A stretch of DNA of 13,098 bases, taken from contig QZLH01001138.1 of the NCBI GenBank assembly GCA_003833135.1, forward strand, positions 1 to 13,098, in the 5' to 3' direction. Under the pieces are notes generated by a model. It had not been told where the DNA came from. It worked only from the letters and a program-made list of their open reading frames with translations, and made no database searches. Each line of letters begins with the position of its first letter. Positions within the stretch are counted from its first letter, which is position 1. This stretch comes from Oehlia diaphana. Lineage: Eukaryota > Glomeromycota > Glomeromycetes > Glomerales > Glomeraceae. Positions 1 to 8,326 of the stretch are shown here, piece after piece. The position numbers and the translations under genes were made by a program.

Positions 1-64
1 GATCAAGTAGGTCACATGTTGGACTATCATTGGATTGACTTATCGAGGTAGATCTTAGGTCGAA

Positions 65-208
65 GGATCGTTCGAAATGAGGTGGGTGTCCTCCGTTTAG
101 GGATCATTCGTAATGAGTTAAGTGTTCCTTCGGGGATTGCATGACACTAAAAAGTTCCCCTATCGGTTGGACTGCACTACACTAAAAAGTTCCCTTCGCA
201 CCTTGGTG
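65..208. repeat. Two pairs of imperfect ~35-bp direct repeats
   Basis: Units at 65-100 and 101-136 both begin GGATCRTTCG and continue with AATGAG. Units at 139-173 and 174-208 share the 16-mer ACACTAAAAAGTTCCC at 144-159 and 179-194, exactly 35 bp apart. The two pairs have different sequences but almost the same period. They look like tandem duplications inside a larger repeat. Confidence 0.6.
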
Positions 209-568
209 AAATCGGTCTGTTATTCATGGAATGTAGTCAAATAGGAGAAACGTTAACTTTTTTAATTTTTGATAGTACTAATAGTAGTTCAGTTTAAAGT
301 TCAGGCTGTGTCTAGAACAGGAAAAGGATTCAGTTGGGCTATGTATAGTATAGTTGATTCTACCTATTTTGAGATATATTTAGGGGGGTAGCCTTAGATA
401 TTTGCCGGAGACTGTTGGGGTTTTAATCTTAGCTTTTTCTTGCTTGTATTTTTTGGAAGATTATTTGTTCTTGTATTCTATTAGTCTTGCACTTGTTGCG
501 GGTGAAATGATTCCAATGAACTATATTTCATCTTTTTCTGATCACTGAATCAAAAGTTAGTAAACTGC

Positions 569-673
569 CTGATTGGTGTCAATAATTGGCGAAAATACCA
601 ATCAGTTACCAATCGGTCACCAATCAGCTACCTGATTGGTACCCGATTAGTGACTGATTGATGCCTGATTTTT
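569..673. repeat. Phased 11-bp CCAATCAG/CTGATTGG hairpin cluster
   Basis: Nine-base words related to ACCAATCAG start at 597, 608 and 619. Words related to its reverse complement CTGATTGGT start at 632, 643, 654 and, weakly, 665. Spacing is 11 bp within each set. The core (599-627 and 632-660) forms an inverted repeat of 29-nt arms with a 4-nt loop and four mismatches. A further CTGATTGGT at 569-577 can pair with either 597-605 or 619-627. CCAAT is the core of the HAP/NF-Y binding site, but no gene start lies nearby, so a structural minisatellite is at least as likely. Confidence 0.75.
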
Positions 674-720
674 CACATTTTGACCTGTGTTCTCCTTCAC
701 AAATGAAACCTGGTATATTA

Positions 721-1390
721 GATTTTCTAAGTTGCGAACCATTCTAATAATAAAGTGTTTTTGATTGAGTTTTAATGCAACTTGAAAGTAAGTCTTATTG
801 GAATGGTATAAATATGAGAATTTTAAATTTAAAAGTTAGAAAAATATTACTAATCTCGTAAAAAAGGACCATAATGAAGTTCTGGTACAAGTATCCTTTT
901 GACATTTTAAAATTGGGGAACATGAGATTTAGAATGGGTTATTTTAATTATAAATCATAGCCCCGTAGTAATTATACAAAATTTTTACCTATCATATGCA
1001 GATCGGCAATTAAAATTAAAAAATACTTTTTATTAAAAATTTTTTATTATACTAATATAAAAATATCTTTTATTTTTGTGAATATTTGTTAGTAAATAAA
1101 AATAATTAGAACTAATTCAGCAGTATATAAAATTTATGTGCACAATATATATATATACACATTTTAATTTTTATATGTACAATTTTTAAAATTTAATATG
1201 CACTTTTATATATAAAATTTCTTAAAAGAAAATATTAATAAAATTAATAAAAATATATACTATTGTATACAAAAAATTTTTGATTGTGCACAAAAAAAAA
1301 TGCTTTATATGCATATATATATATAATTTTTTCAAATTTTATACACTAGAATTAAAAGATCACTTAATGATGTTTAATTGTAAATAACTA
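721..1390. other. AT-rich intergenic DNA, no gene
   Basis: Stops are dense in all frames. Simple runs of alternating AT occur at about 1147-1156 and 1314-1324, and the palindrome TGTGCACA occurs near 1140 and again near 1285. I see no coding exon, RNA gene or clear element boundary. Confidence 0.5.
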
Positions 1391-1558
1391 CAGTAAAAAT
1401 TATAAGTAACTGATTCCAAATATTTTTTAAAACTATATAATAATCAGCTATAAAAATTTACAGGATTAAAGATTAATAATAATCTTAATCATTTGCAAAA
1501 TTATAGATTCATATAATACATATAGTATATTAAAAGTTAAATAATCAGTGAATTTTAG
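1391..1558 (+). repeat. Left terminal inverted repeat of the 1391-2516 element
   Basis: It starts CAGTAAAAATTATAAGTAAC and matches the reverse complement of 2355-2516 with small gaps. Recognisable similarity fades just after the shared CAGTGAATTT block (1546-1555). Confidence 0.7.
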
Positions 1559-1886
1559 CCTTAAAATGCTAAAATAGTGATATGAAAACAGCTTTTGTAC
1601 ATAAAACCATAAATATCTAACAAGTGTTATAGAACTAAAGTAAAAATATGAAAAAATTAGTTAGTCATGTTCATTATAATAAGTTTATTCCTATTTATTA
1701 AAACAGATAAAAGTCAATTATTTGCAAAAAATTTATGTGGCAATTGATTTTCAATTTTAAAATTTGTAATGCAATTTATTTTAAGCTGGATTTTGATATT
1801 TATTTTATATTATGAAGGGTATCTTTTAACTTTTATTTATGTAAAAAGGTAACACTATTTAAAAATTGTAAAAAAATAAAGGACAT

Positions 1887-2200
1887 AGTTAAACTAGGAT
1901 TTCAGGTATTTTTAAAACAGGTCATAAGTCATATTTTTGGCAAATTGGCCCATTATTTAAGGGTTTAAAAAATAGTTTTTTGTAAATATCTCAGTATCCA
2001 GCAGTCTAATTTTAATGAACTTTTTTTAAATTGTAGAGCTAAATATTGGCTATAAAATAAAAAAAAAGATCATTAAAATTGAATTACTAGATGCTAAGAT
2101 ATTTACAAAAAACGAATTTTTAAATTTTAGCAAAAAGGAGTGTTTTTGATTAAAAGTCCATTATGACCTCTATATTAGATATCTGGAGTCCTGTTAAACT
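1887..2200. mobile_element. Foldback (MITE-like) element nested in the larger inverted repeat
   Basis: Several blocks mirror each other around a centre near 2043: AGTTAAACT at 1887 with its partner ending at 2200, GGTCATAA at 1920 with TTATGACC at 2161-2168, and a strong block at 1975-2030 with 2061-2113. The inner arms match at about 45 of 53 positions, mostly differing by transitions. Arms are about 140 bp and there is almost no unique centre. I could not find a target-site duplication, so the outer limits are approximate. It has no coding capacity. Confidence 0.65.
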
Positions 2201-2354
2201 TTTTCAACAATCTATATTATTTGATAAAAATTTATATAGAAATATGTATTAATCTATAAAGATTAATATAAAAAAAAAATTATATATCTATAAAAGATTA
2301 AAGTGTAAAATAATAAAAAAAACAAAATAATTTATATAAAAAATATATATTTTT

Positions 2355-2516
2355 AAGATGTAAATTCACTGCTATATTGTACAAATTTACAAACCTATAA
2401 TTTTGCAGATGATCAAGGTTATCACTTATTATTGATCTTCAATTCTATAAATTTTCATAGCTAGTTGTTACATAACTTCAAAAAATATTTGGGTCAGTTA
2501 TTTATGATTTCTACTG
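2355..2516 (-). repeat. Right terminal inverted repeat of the 1391-2516 element
   Basis: Read on the minus strand it starts CAGTAGAAATCATAAATAAC. It carries a short extra segment, near 2417-2422, that the left arm lacks. Confidence 0.7.
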
Positions 2517-2810
2517 TATATAAAATAAACAGATAATAGTATAAAATTTTATAATCTAATTTAAGTTACTGGATAGATTACATTATATATACAGTATAGT
2601 ACAATTTGTCAATAACTAATAATTAATATATTACATAACATGATTGGTAATTAATAAATTTTATTAAAAAAATTTTAATTAATATTGAATTGAATTTCTT
2701 TTTTTTTAAAGAGAATAAAAATGAATATAATCAAATCAAATTGTCTGATTAGTTTAATATTTTTAAATTTTTTTTTATTTATAATATTTTTAATTTTTTT
2801 TTTAATGTAA
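2517..2810. other. AT-rich spacer between two elements, no gene
   Basis: Only A/T runs and short palindromic stretches are present. Homopolymer T tracts occur at about 2699-2708 and 2768-2777. No coding or RNA feature is visible. Confidence 0.5.
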
Positions 2811-2843
2811 GGCTGTTCCAAATTAATTGTTTGTTTAACGTCC
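2811..2843 (+). repeat. Left 33-bp terminal inverted repeat of the MITE
   Basis: It differs from its partner at positions 5, 12, 15 and 19 (three transitions, one transversion). The last 14 bases, TTTGTTTAACGTCC, are identical in both ends. Confidence 0.8.
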
Positions 2844-3048
2844 AGGCCTTTTGAAAAAATTAAGGGGAGGAGGGGGGCTTAAGTTAAACAAACCAAATAA
2901 ATAAACATAGGAAAATTTGAAAATTTCAGGCAAAATTTAAAGGCATTATATGTTCATTAGCTTTTAAATTTTTTCAAAAATAGAGGGGGTATTTGTTAAT
3001 ATGTGTTTATTAAATCTCAAATTTTTTAAAAAATAGAGAGGGGGAGAA

Positions 3049-3081
3049 GGACGTTAAACAAATAATCAAGTTGGAATAGCC
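3049..3081 (-). repeat. Right 33-bp terminal inverted repeat of the MITE
   Basis: This is the reverse complement of the left end with four mismatches. It is followed directly by the TAA duplication. Confidence 0.8.
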
Positions 3082-3084
3082 TAA

Positions 3085-3882
3085 CTATACTTTCATCAAA
3101 ATGACAAAATACTAATTAAATTTATTTTGACAGACATAATTAATTCATAATAATTTTAAATATGACATAATTAATTAGTGAAGTATAAATATAACTAATA
3201 TATGAAACATATTAAATATATACCAACTAATTAAATTTTCTAAAAGAAATTTATTTAATATTAACTTAAAATATTTGATATAATTTTATAGCAATTTTAT
3301 TGGTTAAATACAAGATTAAAATTTAAATTTTCCATTTTGTTAATTTAAATCTAATAATTTGAATATATATTTAAAGTCTAAACTACTATTATTACATTTT
3401 ATAATTGAATTTAAATATAATATTTTAAATTAATAAATAGTAGTGATAAATTTTAATAAATTGTATAACAATTCGAATATAATAAATATATAATTATGAA
3501 TTTAGATGTTTAAGTACTAAATCTTATTTACTTAATTTAATAAAAAAATTCAATTATTAATGGCAATTAATCATATTCAATGGTTGAAAAACAGCATGTC
3601 TTAAAGTTATTTTTGGAAATTACAATTTAGGAATTATCGTATTACGTAGCACATATTAAATTCGCATTGGGCTGTTTCCTTGTTGCTTTGAAATCATACA
3701 ATAGGAAAATTTGTATCCATTTTTTATACAATTTCAGATCAGCATTGGCCAGAATTATCGCGCACATTGCATGTTTTTTCGCCCAAATATAAATTTCAAA
3801 AAAAAAAAAAAAAAAAAAATCACTGATTTTCATCTTGATATTGTTGATTTAGAAAAAGAAAAAAAAAGCACTCAAGAAAACA
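3085..3882 (+). promoter_or_regulatory. AT-rich upstream region of PCF11, including probable 5' UTR
   Basis: To about 3640 the DNA is very AT-rich and has no gene. From 3641 to 3796 the base composition becomes more balanced, with words such as TCGCGCACATTGC near 3758, as expected of a promoter or 5' leader. A run of 22 A (3798-3819) follows, then an A-rich leader into AACAATGG around the start codon, a good eukaryotic start context. Short open frames here on both strands are A/T-tract artefacts. No specific factor site can be named with confidence. Confidence 0.4.
3798..3819 (+). repeat. Poly(A) homopolymer of 22 bases
   Basis: This unbroken A run starts 85 bases before the PCF11 start codon. 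It could exclude nucleosomes from the promoter, but its length may also vary or be misread in sequencing. Confidence 0.9.
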
Positions 3883-6800
3883 ATGGCCAATTCTGAGATC
3901 GATCTAGAAAGTGTTCGACAAGACTATTTAGCGTCTTTGCAAGACTTAACATTCAACTCTAAACCTATAATTACTAATTTGACGATTATAGCACAGGAGA
4001 ATATTAATGCTGCAAGAGCAATTGTACAAGCCATCGAAGAACAGATCAGAACCGTAAGTATTTTATTTGTAATGTTCGGGATGTTAAGTAAATAAAGTAA
4101 AGCAACCTCTTAAGGTCTTGCTTTAATAAAGAAAAAATGATAAAAGACCAGGAAAATTTAAAGATATCCATATTTAATAAATTTTTAACATAAAAATAAA
4201 TGACATTTATTTAGAGCCCACCACAGCACAAGTTGCCAGTGTTATATCTTCTTGATTCTATTAGTAAAAATGTTGGAGGAACATATATCATGTTATTCTC
4301 TAGAAATCTTTATCAAACATTCATGGACACTTACAATTCGGTAGAACAAGCTACAAAAAGTAAACTTGAAAGAGTGTTAGCTACATGGAAAAGTGGACCA
4401 ACAGGAAATCCTGTGTATTCTTCGGAAGTTACTGGTCCTATTGAAAAAACATTGTCAAAGCAACAAATGAGATATCAATCTCGAGGATCGATTGATGGTG
4501 GAAGAACGCACATTCATATTAATCCTAATTTCTTGAGCGGAATTGTAGGTTTTTTTGTTTTATAATTTAATTAAAAATTTTCATGACGTTCATTTATTAA
4601 ATATTGCTTATTTTATAAATAGAACTCGAACAGTTTAACTTCATATCAACAAGCTCAACAGTTGCAACAAGTACAGCAAGTACAGCAAGTACAGCAAGTT
4701 CAACAAGTTCAACAAGCGCAACAGCCAATTCAACAAACATCAAATGTGTGGGTTGATGCGGCTAGGTATAACAGTGGAACATCTGCATTTCCTGCTTCAG
4801 CACCTACTCGCCAAGGATTTTACAACACAACTCAGGTTAGTTTGTTATTGAATTTATATTGTCAGTTTTTTGGTTATGATTTTCTGTTATTTTCTTTATT
4901 GTCGTATATTCGTAGTTATATTTTGTCTGCATCAATACGATCTTTTATTTCTATTACATTATAAGACTGTCTGTTTTTTATATTTAAAAAATGCAATCTT
5001 TTATAATCATTATAATTGTCCAAAGTTTTCCTTTTTCTTTAAATGTCTTTATTGTTCAGAACCTCGAGTTTACCGATAATCAACTCTGGTTCTATCTAGT
5101 CAAATTTATTTGGGTGTATCTGATTGGGAAATCATGTATAATAACAACAAATATAAAACTTCTAAAACCAACAGAGGTCATTTATGTTGTGACGTGAAAT
5201 TGATGGGTGTTAAAATTGAAACTAAATGAAGAACAAAAAAAAAAAAAAAGACAAACAAAAACAAAAAAAGAGTATAAAATAAAAATAAACCTGGGAGACT
5301 AATGAAAGTTCCCATCCTAATTACATGAATATTTAAAAAAAAATAGAAAAGAAAAAAAAAAGAGAAAAAAGAAATTAAAGAAAAAAGAAAAAAGAAAGGA
5401 AAAGAAAGAAAAGAAAAGAAATAAGAAGTAAGAAAATAATGATAGTAAAAAAATAATAAATACCAAAGAAAAAAAAAAGGAAAATAAAAAAATAAAATAA
5501 AAAAAAAAAAAAATCGAAAAAAAAATCGAAAATAAATTTATATCCAAATGAAATATTTCTCCGAAACATTATATGGCATTCTTATATCTTTATATTTCCT
5601 TTATTTTCCACGATCCTTACCAAATCCTTGTGCAATAAAGTCGTTTTAACGATGATCAAAAATTATTGTTTTCTTGGAAGTGATGATCAAGTGTATATCC
5701 AGAAATTTATGTATAATATATTGATGATTTCCTTATTTCGCGCTCTTCTTTTTTTATATTATAATTAGTTTGCAAACAAGCCTATTATTCAACAAAACCA
5801 AGTGTTTGTTCCACCTCCCGAACAACAGAGACTTTTACAAGAATGTCAAGCCTTGATTTTGCAACGTCAACAATATGCTTTGAGAAATCCCAGTGATTTG
5901 CAAAATCAAAGTCAAATTGTCAATTTGCAACAGGTTAGCCTAGAGGTTAAATCGATCCTAGGAGGATTAAGAATTGTAATTTTTACTAAAGATCATAATA
6001 TATTATAGCTTTCAGAAGTTCTCCAAAAAGCGTCTCTCACGGTTGATCAAATCCAACAAGTTCGACAACTCTTCGCCTCGTTTAATCAAATGATTAATCC
6101 CGCTACAGTTCAAGCTCAAGGACAATCTATTATTACACCTTCATTCCCTAATTTGACTCAAAGTTTAGGGCCTCCGATTTCAATTACTGGTACAGAATTA
6201 AATGTTTATCAGCTATTCTTAGTGTTGCAATTGTCTCATCAGCAAATTCTTTCAACAATTCAGGTTCACTTATTTCGCAACCTCATCCAGGTTCAATTCC
6301 AGTAAGATCTCCCGCTCAACAACCTCCTTCTTCGATTCCACGACCACAACCGCCACATTCTCTTCTAGCAGATCCAAATGCACTGGTTAAAAATTTAATA
6401 GACTTTGGATTACTTACAAATACTAGCACAAATCTTGGTAATGTTGGTTATACTGGGAGAAATAACACTCCTACGCCGCCTCCTTCAAATTCAGTTAGTA
6501 CGGAACCACCTCTATCTACCGTGAAATCTGTAATGGGTTTGGAAAAAATTCAACTTACTAGTAATGACATTCAACGGTAAATTATTTATTGGTCATATCT
6601 TTAATCTTTATGGTCAAAGTTCTAACTTTAAAATTCATTATAAAAAGCAAACATGAGGGAGTAGTTGCGGTTATCTATGATGCTTTACCACGCCAATGCA
6701 AACAATGTGGATTTCGATACTCTGGAGATGATGAAGGAAAAGCGAAGATGGATGCTCATTTAGATTGGCATTTTCGTCAAAATCGTCGAATGAAGGAAAA

Positions 6801-7551
6801 ATCAAAAAAGGCACAAAGTCGTAGTTGGTTTGTTAGCGATGAGGTTAGTTTTTTTTATTCACATTATAATTTTGATTTCGTTCTTCCCTTGTTTTATCCG
6901 ATAATTCGATTTCTCTTTTTTAATTACCTTATAAACGATGTATTTAAATAACTTATATTTAAAAGGATTGGATTCATTCAAGAGAATCGGACACAAAGAA
7001 TTCTGCAACTCCAGCATTTTTTGATTTTGATAATAGTAGTACAACAAAAAATATAACTGGTGGTAATAATACTAATATTCAAACAAATAGAAGAGATGAA
7101 TTATTTAATGAATCAACGGTTATTGTACCACTTGATCCTGAAAAAGCCAGTAAACCATGTCCAATTTGTCAAGAAAAATTTCAATGTTTTTGGAATGATA
7201 CGGATGAAGAGTGGCTATTTCGTAATGCTGTCGAAGTTGATGGCGTTATATATCATGCAACTTGTCATGCTGACGCACTTAAGGTAGGTTTGTGATTTAT
7301 AGAAACATTTGTCCATGTTGATATTAATTTTTATTTGTTGTTATAGAACCAAGAAAACGCAAAATTAGCCGAAATTGAAAATCCTTCAAGTCCTCCCCCC
7401 GTTCTTGGTAAAAGAAAAGCGGTATGATAAAATCATATTATCATCTTCCTTGATTTTCAATTCTAATTATTAACCGTCTGTTTTGTAATAAATTACATAG
7501 TCGCCAGAGCATATCTCTGATATGCCCAAACGTCCTGCACTTATATCTTGA
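3883..7551 (+). CDS. PCF11: Pre-mRNA cleavage complex II subunit Pcf11
   Basis: Pcf11 binds the phosphorylated RNA polymerase II C-terminal domain and links it to mRNA 3' cleavage and termination as part of CF IA/CF II, in the nucleus. I model ten exons: 3883-4053, 4215-4544, 4623-4835, 5769-5933, 6009-6189, 6243-6576, 6648-6843, 6966-7283, 7347-7421, 7501-7551. All junctions are GT-AG and phases agree, giving 677 residues (yeast Pcf11 is 626). Residues about 8-140 form a CTD-interacting domain with the hallmark [15 protein letters not shown] at 64-78. Residues 176-207 are Gln-rich with VQQ repeats. The middle is Gln/Pro/Ser-rich and disordered. A C2H2-like zinc finger follows (C482, C485, H502, H506), then a Trp-containing segment SRSWF...DW (522-532) like the Clp1-binding region, then a second zinc motif (C595, C598, H627, C630 or H631). 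The tail is basic (KRK, PKRP) and could aid nuclear import. The start is the first ATG in good context. The 6190-6242 intron is the least certain junction. Confidence 0.92.
4662..4721 (+). repeat. Nonamer repeat coding for VQQ units in Pcf11
   Basis: Copies of a 9-base unit of the type CARCARGTN are arranged in frame and give L-QQ-V-QQ-V-QQ and so on, ending QQ-A-QQ-P. The first copies are nearly identical (GTACAGCAA), later ones vary at third positions (GTTCAACAA). Length variation between strains would change the protein by three residues per unit. Confidence 0.85.
4836..5768 (+). other. Unusually long third intron of PCF11 (933 bp)
   Basis: The donor is GTTAGT after ...ACTCAG and the acceptor is ATTATAATTAG before TTTGCAAAC. 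Both flanking exons are in phase 0. The other introns in this gene are 53-161 bp, so this one is several times longer. It contains a hairpin (5058-5093, stem AGAACC/GGTTCT plus GAGTT/AACTC) and a long A/G-rich tract (5222-5540). Short open frames inside it do not join the flanking exons and look non-coding. Confidence 0.75.
5222..5540 (+). repeat. A/G-rich low-complexity tract inside intron 3
   Basis: Most of these roughly 320 bases are A or G on the plus strand, in imperfect GAAAA and AAAAAAG units, with a few interruptions (a more mixed piece lies at about 5283-5330). It gives false Phe-rich open frames on the minus strand. The tract may have grown by slippage. Confidence 0.8.
6190..6242 (+). 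other. Inferred 53-bp intron or frame break in PCF11
   Basis: Upstream the reading frame gives ...GPPISIT; downstream the coding frame is ...[16 protein letters not shown] in another frame. Removing GTACAG...CATCAG (53 bp) joins them with correct phase (G + CA making Ala). If the region were read through in the upstream frame it would hit a stop at 6303-6305. The donor GTACAG is not a strong site. A one-base deletion or two-base insertion, real or from sequencing, is the alternative. Confidence 0.5.
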
Positions 7552-8326
7552 TGAAACATTAAAAAAAAATTATAATAATTCAATTGTGTTGTTACTCTTT
7601 ATTCTAGGATTTATTAATAAGATTCCGCAAGAATCATCATTATTTTGACTTTTTAATTTTAAAAAGGAAAAACCAAAATCTTCAAAACCTTGAAAATACG
7701 AGTAAAAAACATCAATAATTTTTTTTTTTTTATACAAAATTTGTCTTTTTCTACTTTGCTGAATTGAAAAGATGAATATAAATACTATATTGACGGTAAC
7801 AACAAACACGGGTAATTCTTTCAAATATATTACAAAAATTTCAATAAAAAATAGATACATATATGTGTGAACAATCGATAAGTTTTGTATTCTGTTTTTT
7901 TGTTTTTTTATCTTTCTCGTTTGGCTGGGTAGGTAATAGTGAATTACGACTCTTTTGCTGTACTAAAAATTTATGATTTATTCATTTTTTAGTTATTGTT
8001 TTATTGATGTTTCTCAAAATGTTCTAGTTTTTATATATTTTTTATAGTGGGTGTAGCAAATCGTGCTTTTCCTTAAATTTCAAATTCTTTTCTTTTTTTT
8101 CTTTCATTTGCTTATTGATATGAATAGAGAAATTTTTCTTTTATAAAATGATATTATATTAAATATTTTCTTATTTGAATAAAGGATAAAATTTTATTTT
8201 GATATATAAGTGTCTTAATTGCATATATAAAATGTCTCGCTTAAATAGTAGATAAAATAAAAATTCGTATTTCTTTACAAAACTATTATACCGATAAAAA
8301 AATGCGTCTTTTTTTGCTCGATTAAT
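7552..8326. terminator. Convergent 3' spacer of PCF11 and ASK1
   Basis: Both genes end into this 775-bp AT-rich spacer. Candidate polyadenylation hexamers are AATAAA at 7843-7848 for PCF11 (plus) and TTTATT at 8193-8198, 8000-8005 and 7977-7982 for ASK1 (minus; the first is 130 bases past the stop). A minus-strand open frame at 7570-7860 is low complexity (Phe/Ile/Lys-rich), resembles no family I know and is probably chance. Actual cleavage sites cannot be fixed from sequence. Confidence 0.4.

Larger units (their letters stand above)
1..720. repeat. GC-richer repeat-like segment with no gene
   Basis: This stretch is visibly richer in G and C than the AT-rich DNA that follows. No open frame is long enough to call a gene, and every frame is broken by stops. 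It carries two imperfect direct-repeat pairs with about 35-bp period (65-136 and 139-208), a T-rich part (about 410-540) and a hairpin cluster (569-673). The composition shift suggests the remnant of a mobile element, perhaps its 3' part, cut by the window edge. I could not assign a family. Confidence 0.35.
1391..2516. mobile_element. Degenerate Tc1/mariner-like non-autonomous element with long terminal inverted repeats
   Basis: The left end at 1391 and the right end at 2516 (read on the minus strand) both begin CAGTA and are flanked by TA (1389-1390 and 2517-2518), the usual Tc1/mariner target duplication. The inverted repeat runs about 165 bp inward on each side (to roughly 1558 and 2355). 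In the first 93 aligned positions I count 17 mismatches and one single-base gap; all 17 are transitions. There is no transposase frame inside, so the element is non-autonomous or dead. A second foldback element (1887-2200) lies inside it off-centre, which suggests nesting. TA flanks are weak evidence in such AT-rich DNA; the long matching arms are the strong evidence. Confidence 0.7.
2811..3081. mobile_element. 271-bp MITE, PIF/Harbinger style
   Basis: Terminal inverted repeats of 33 bp (2811-2843 and 3049-3081) match at 29 positions and begin GGCTRTTCCAA. The element is flanked by TAA on both sides (2808-2810 and 3082-3084), which fits the 3-bp TWA target duplication typical of PIF/Harbinger elements. 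It has no open frame. Internally it repeats the motif GTTAAACAAAY (2883-2893, inverted against 2829-2839) and has G-rich tracts (about 2861-2879, 2983-2990 and 3036-3050). The class rests on TIR start and duplication length only; no transposase is present to confirm it. Confidence 0.75.

Noticed and set aside
1130..1330. Possible foldback around the two TGTGCACA palindromes
   Set aside because: Similarity does not extend beyond the short palindrome and general AT-richness.
3642..3896. Short open frames on both strands upstream of PCF11
   Set aside because: They cross the A22 run and have no recognisable features; the region is better explained as promoter and 5' leader.
4841..5197. Plus-strand open frames running on from exon 3 or inside intron 3
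   Set aside because: The coding frame breaks from Pcf11-like sequence at a clean GTTAGT donor, and the continuation is Phe/Ile/Tyr-rich intron translation.
5317..5569. Two minus-strand Phe-rich open frames
   Set aside because: They are the reverse complement of an A/G-rich low-complexity tract inside a PCF11 intron and contain almost only Phe, Leu, Ser and Ile.
7570..7860. 96-codon minus-strand open frame between the two genes
   Set aside because: AT-rich, low-complexity composition, no known motif, and it lies in the 3' spacer of two convergent genes.
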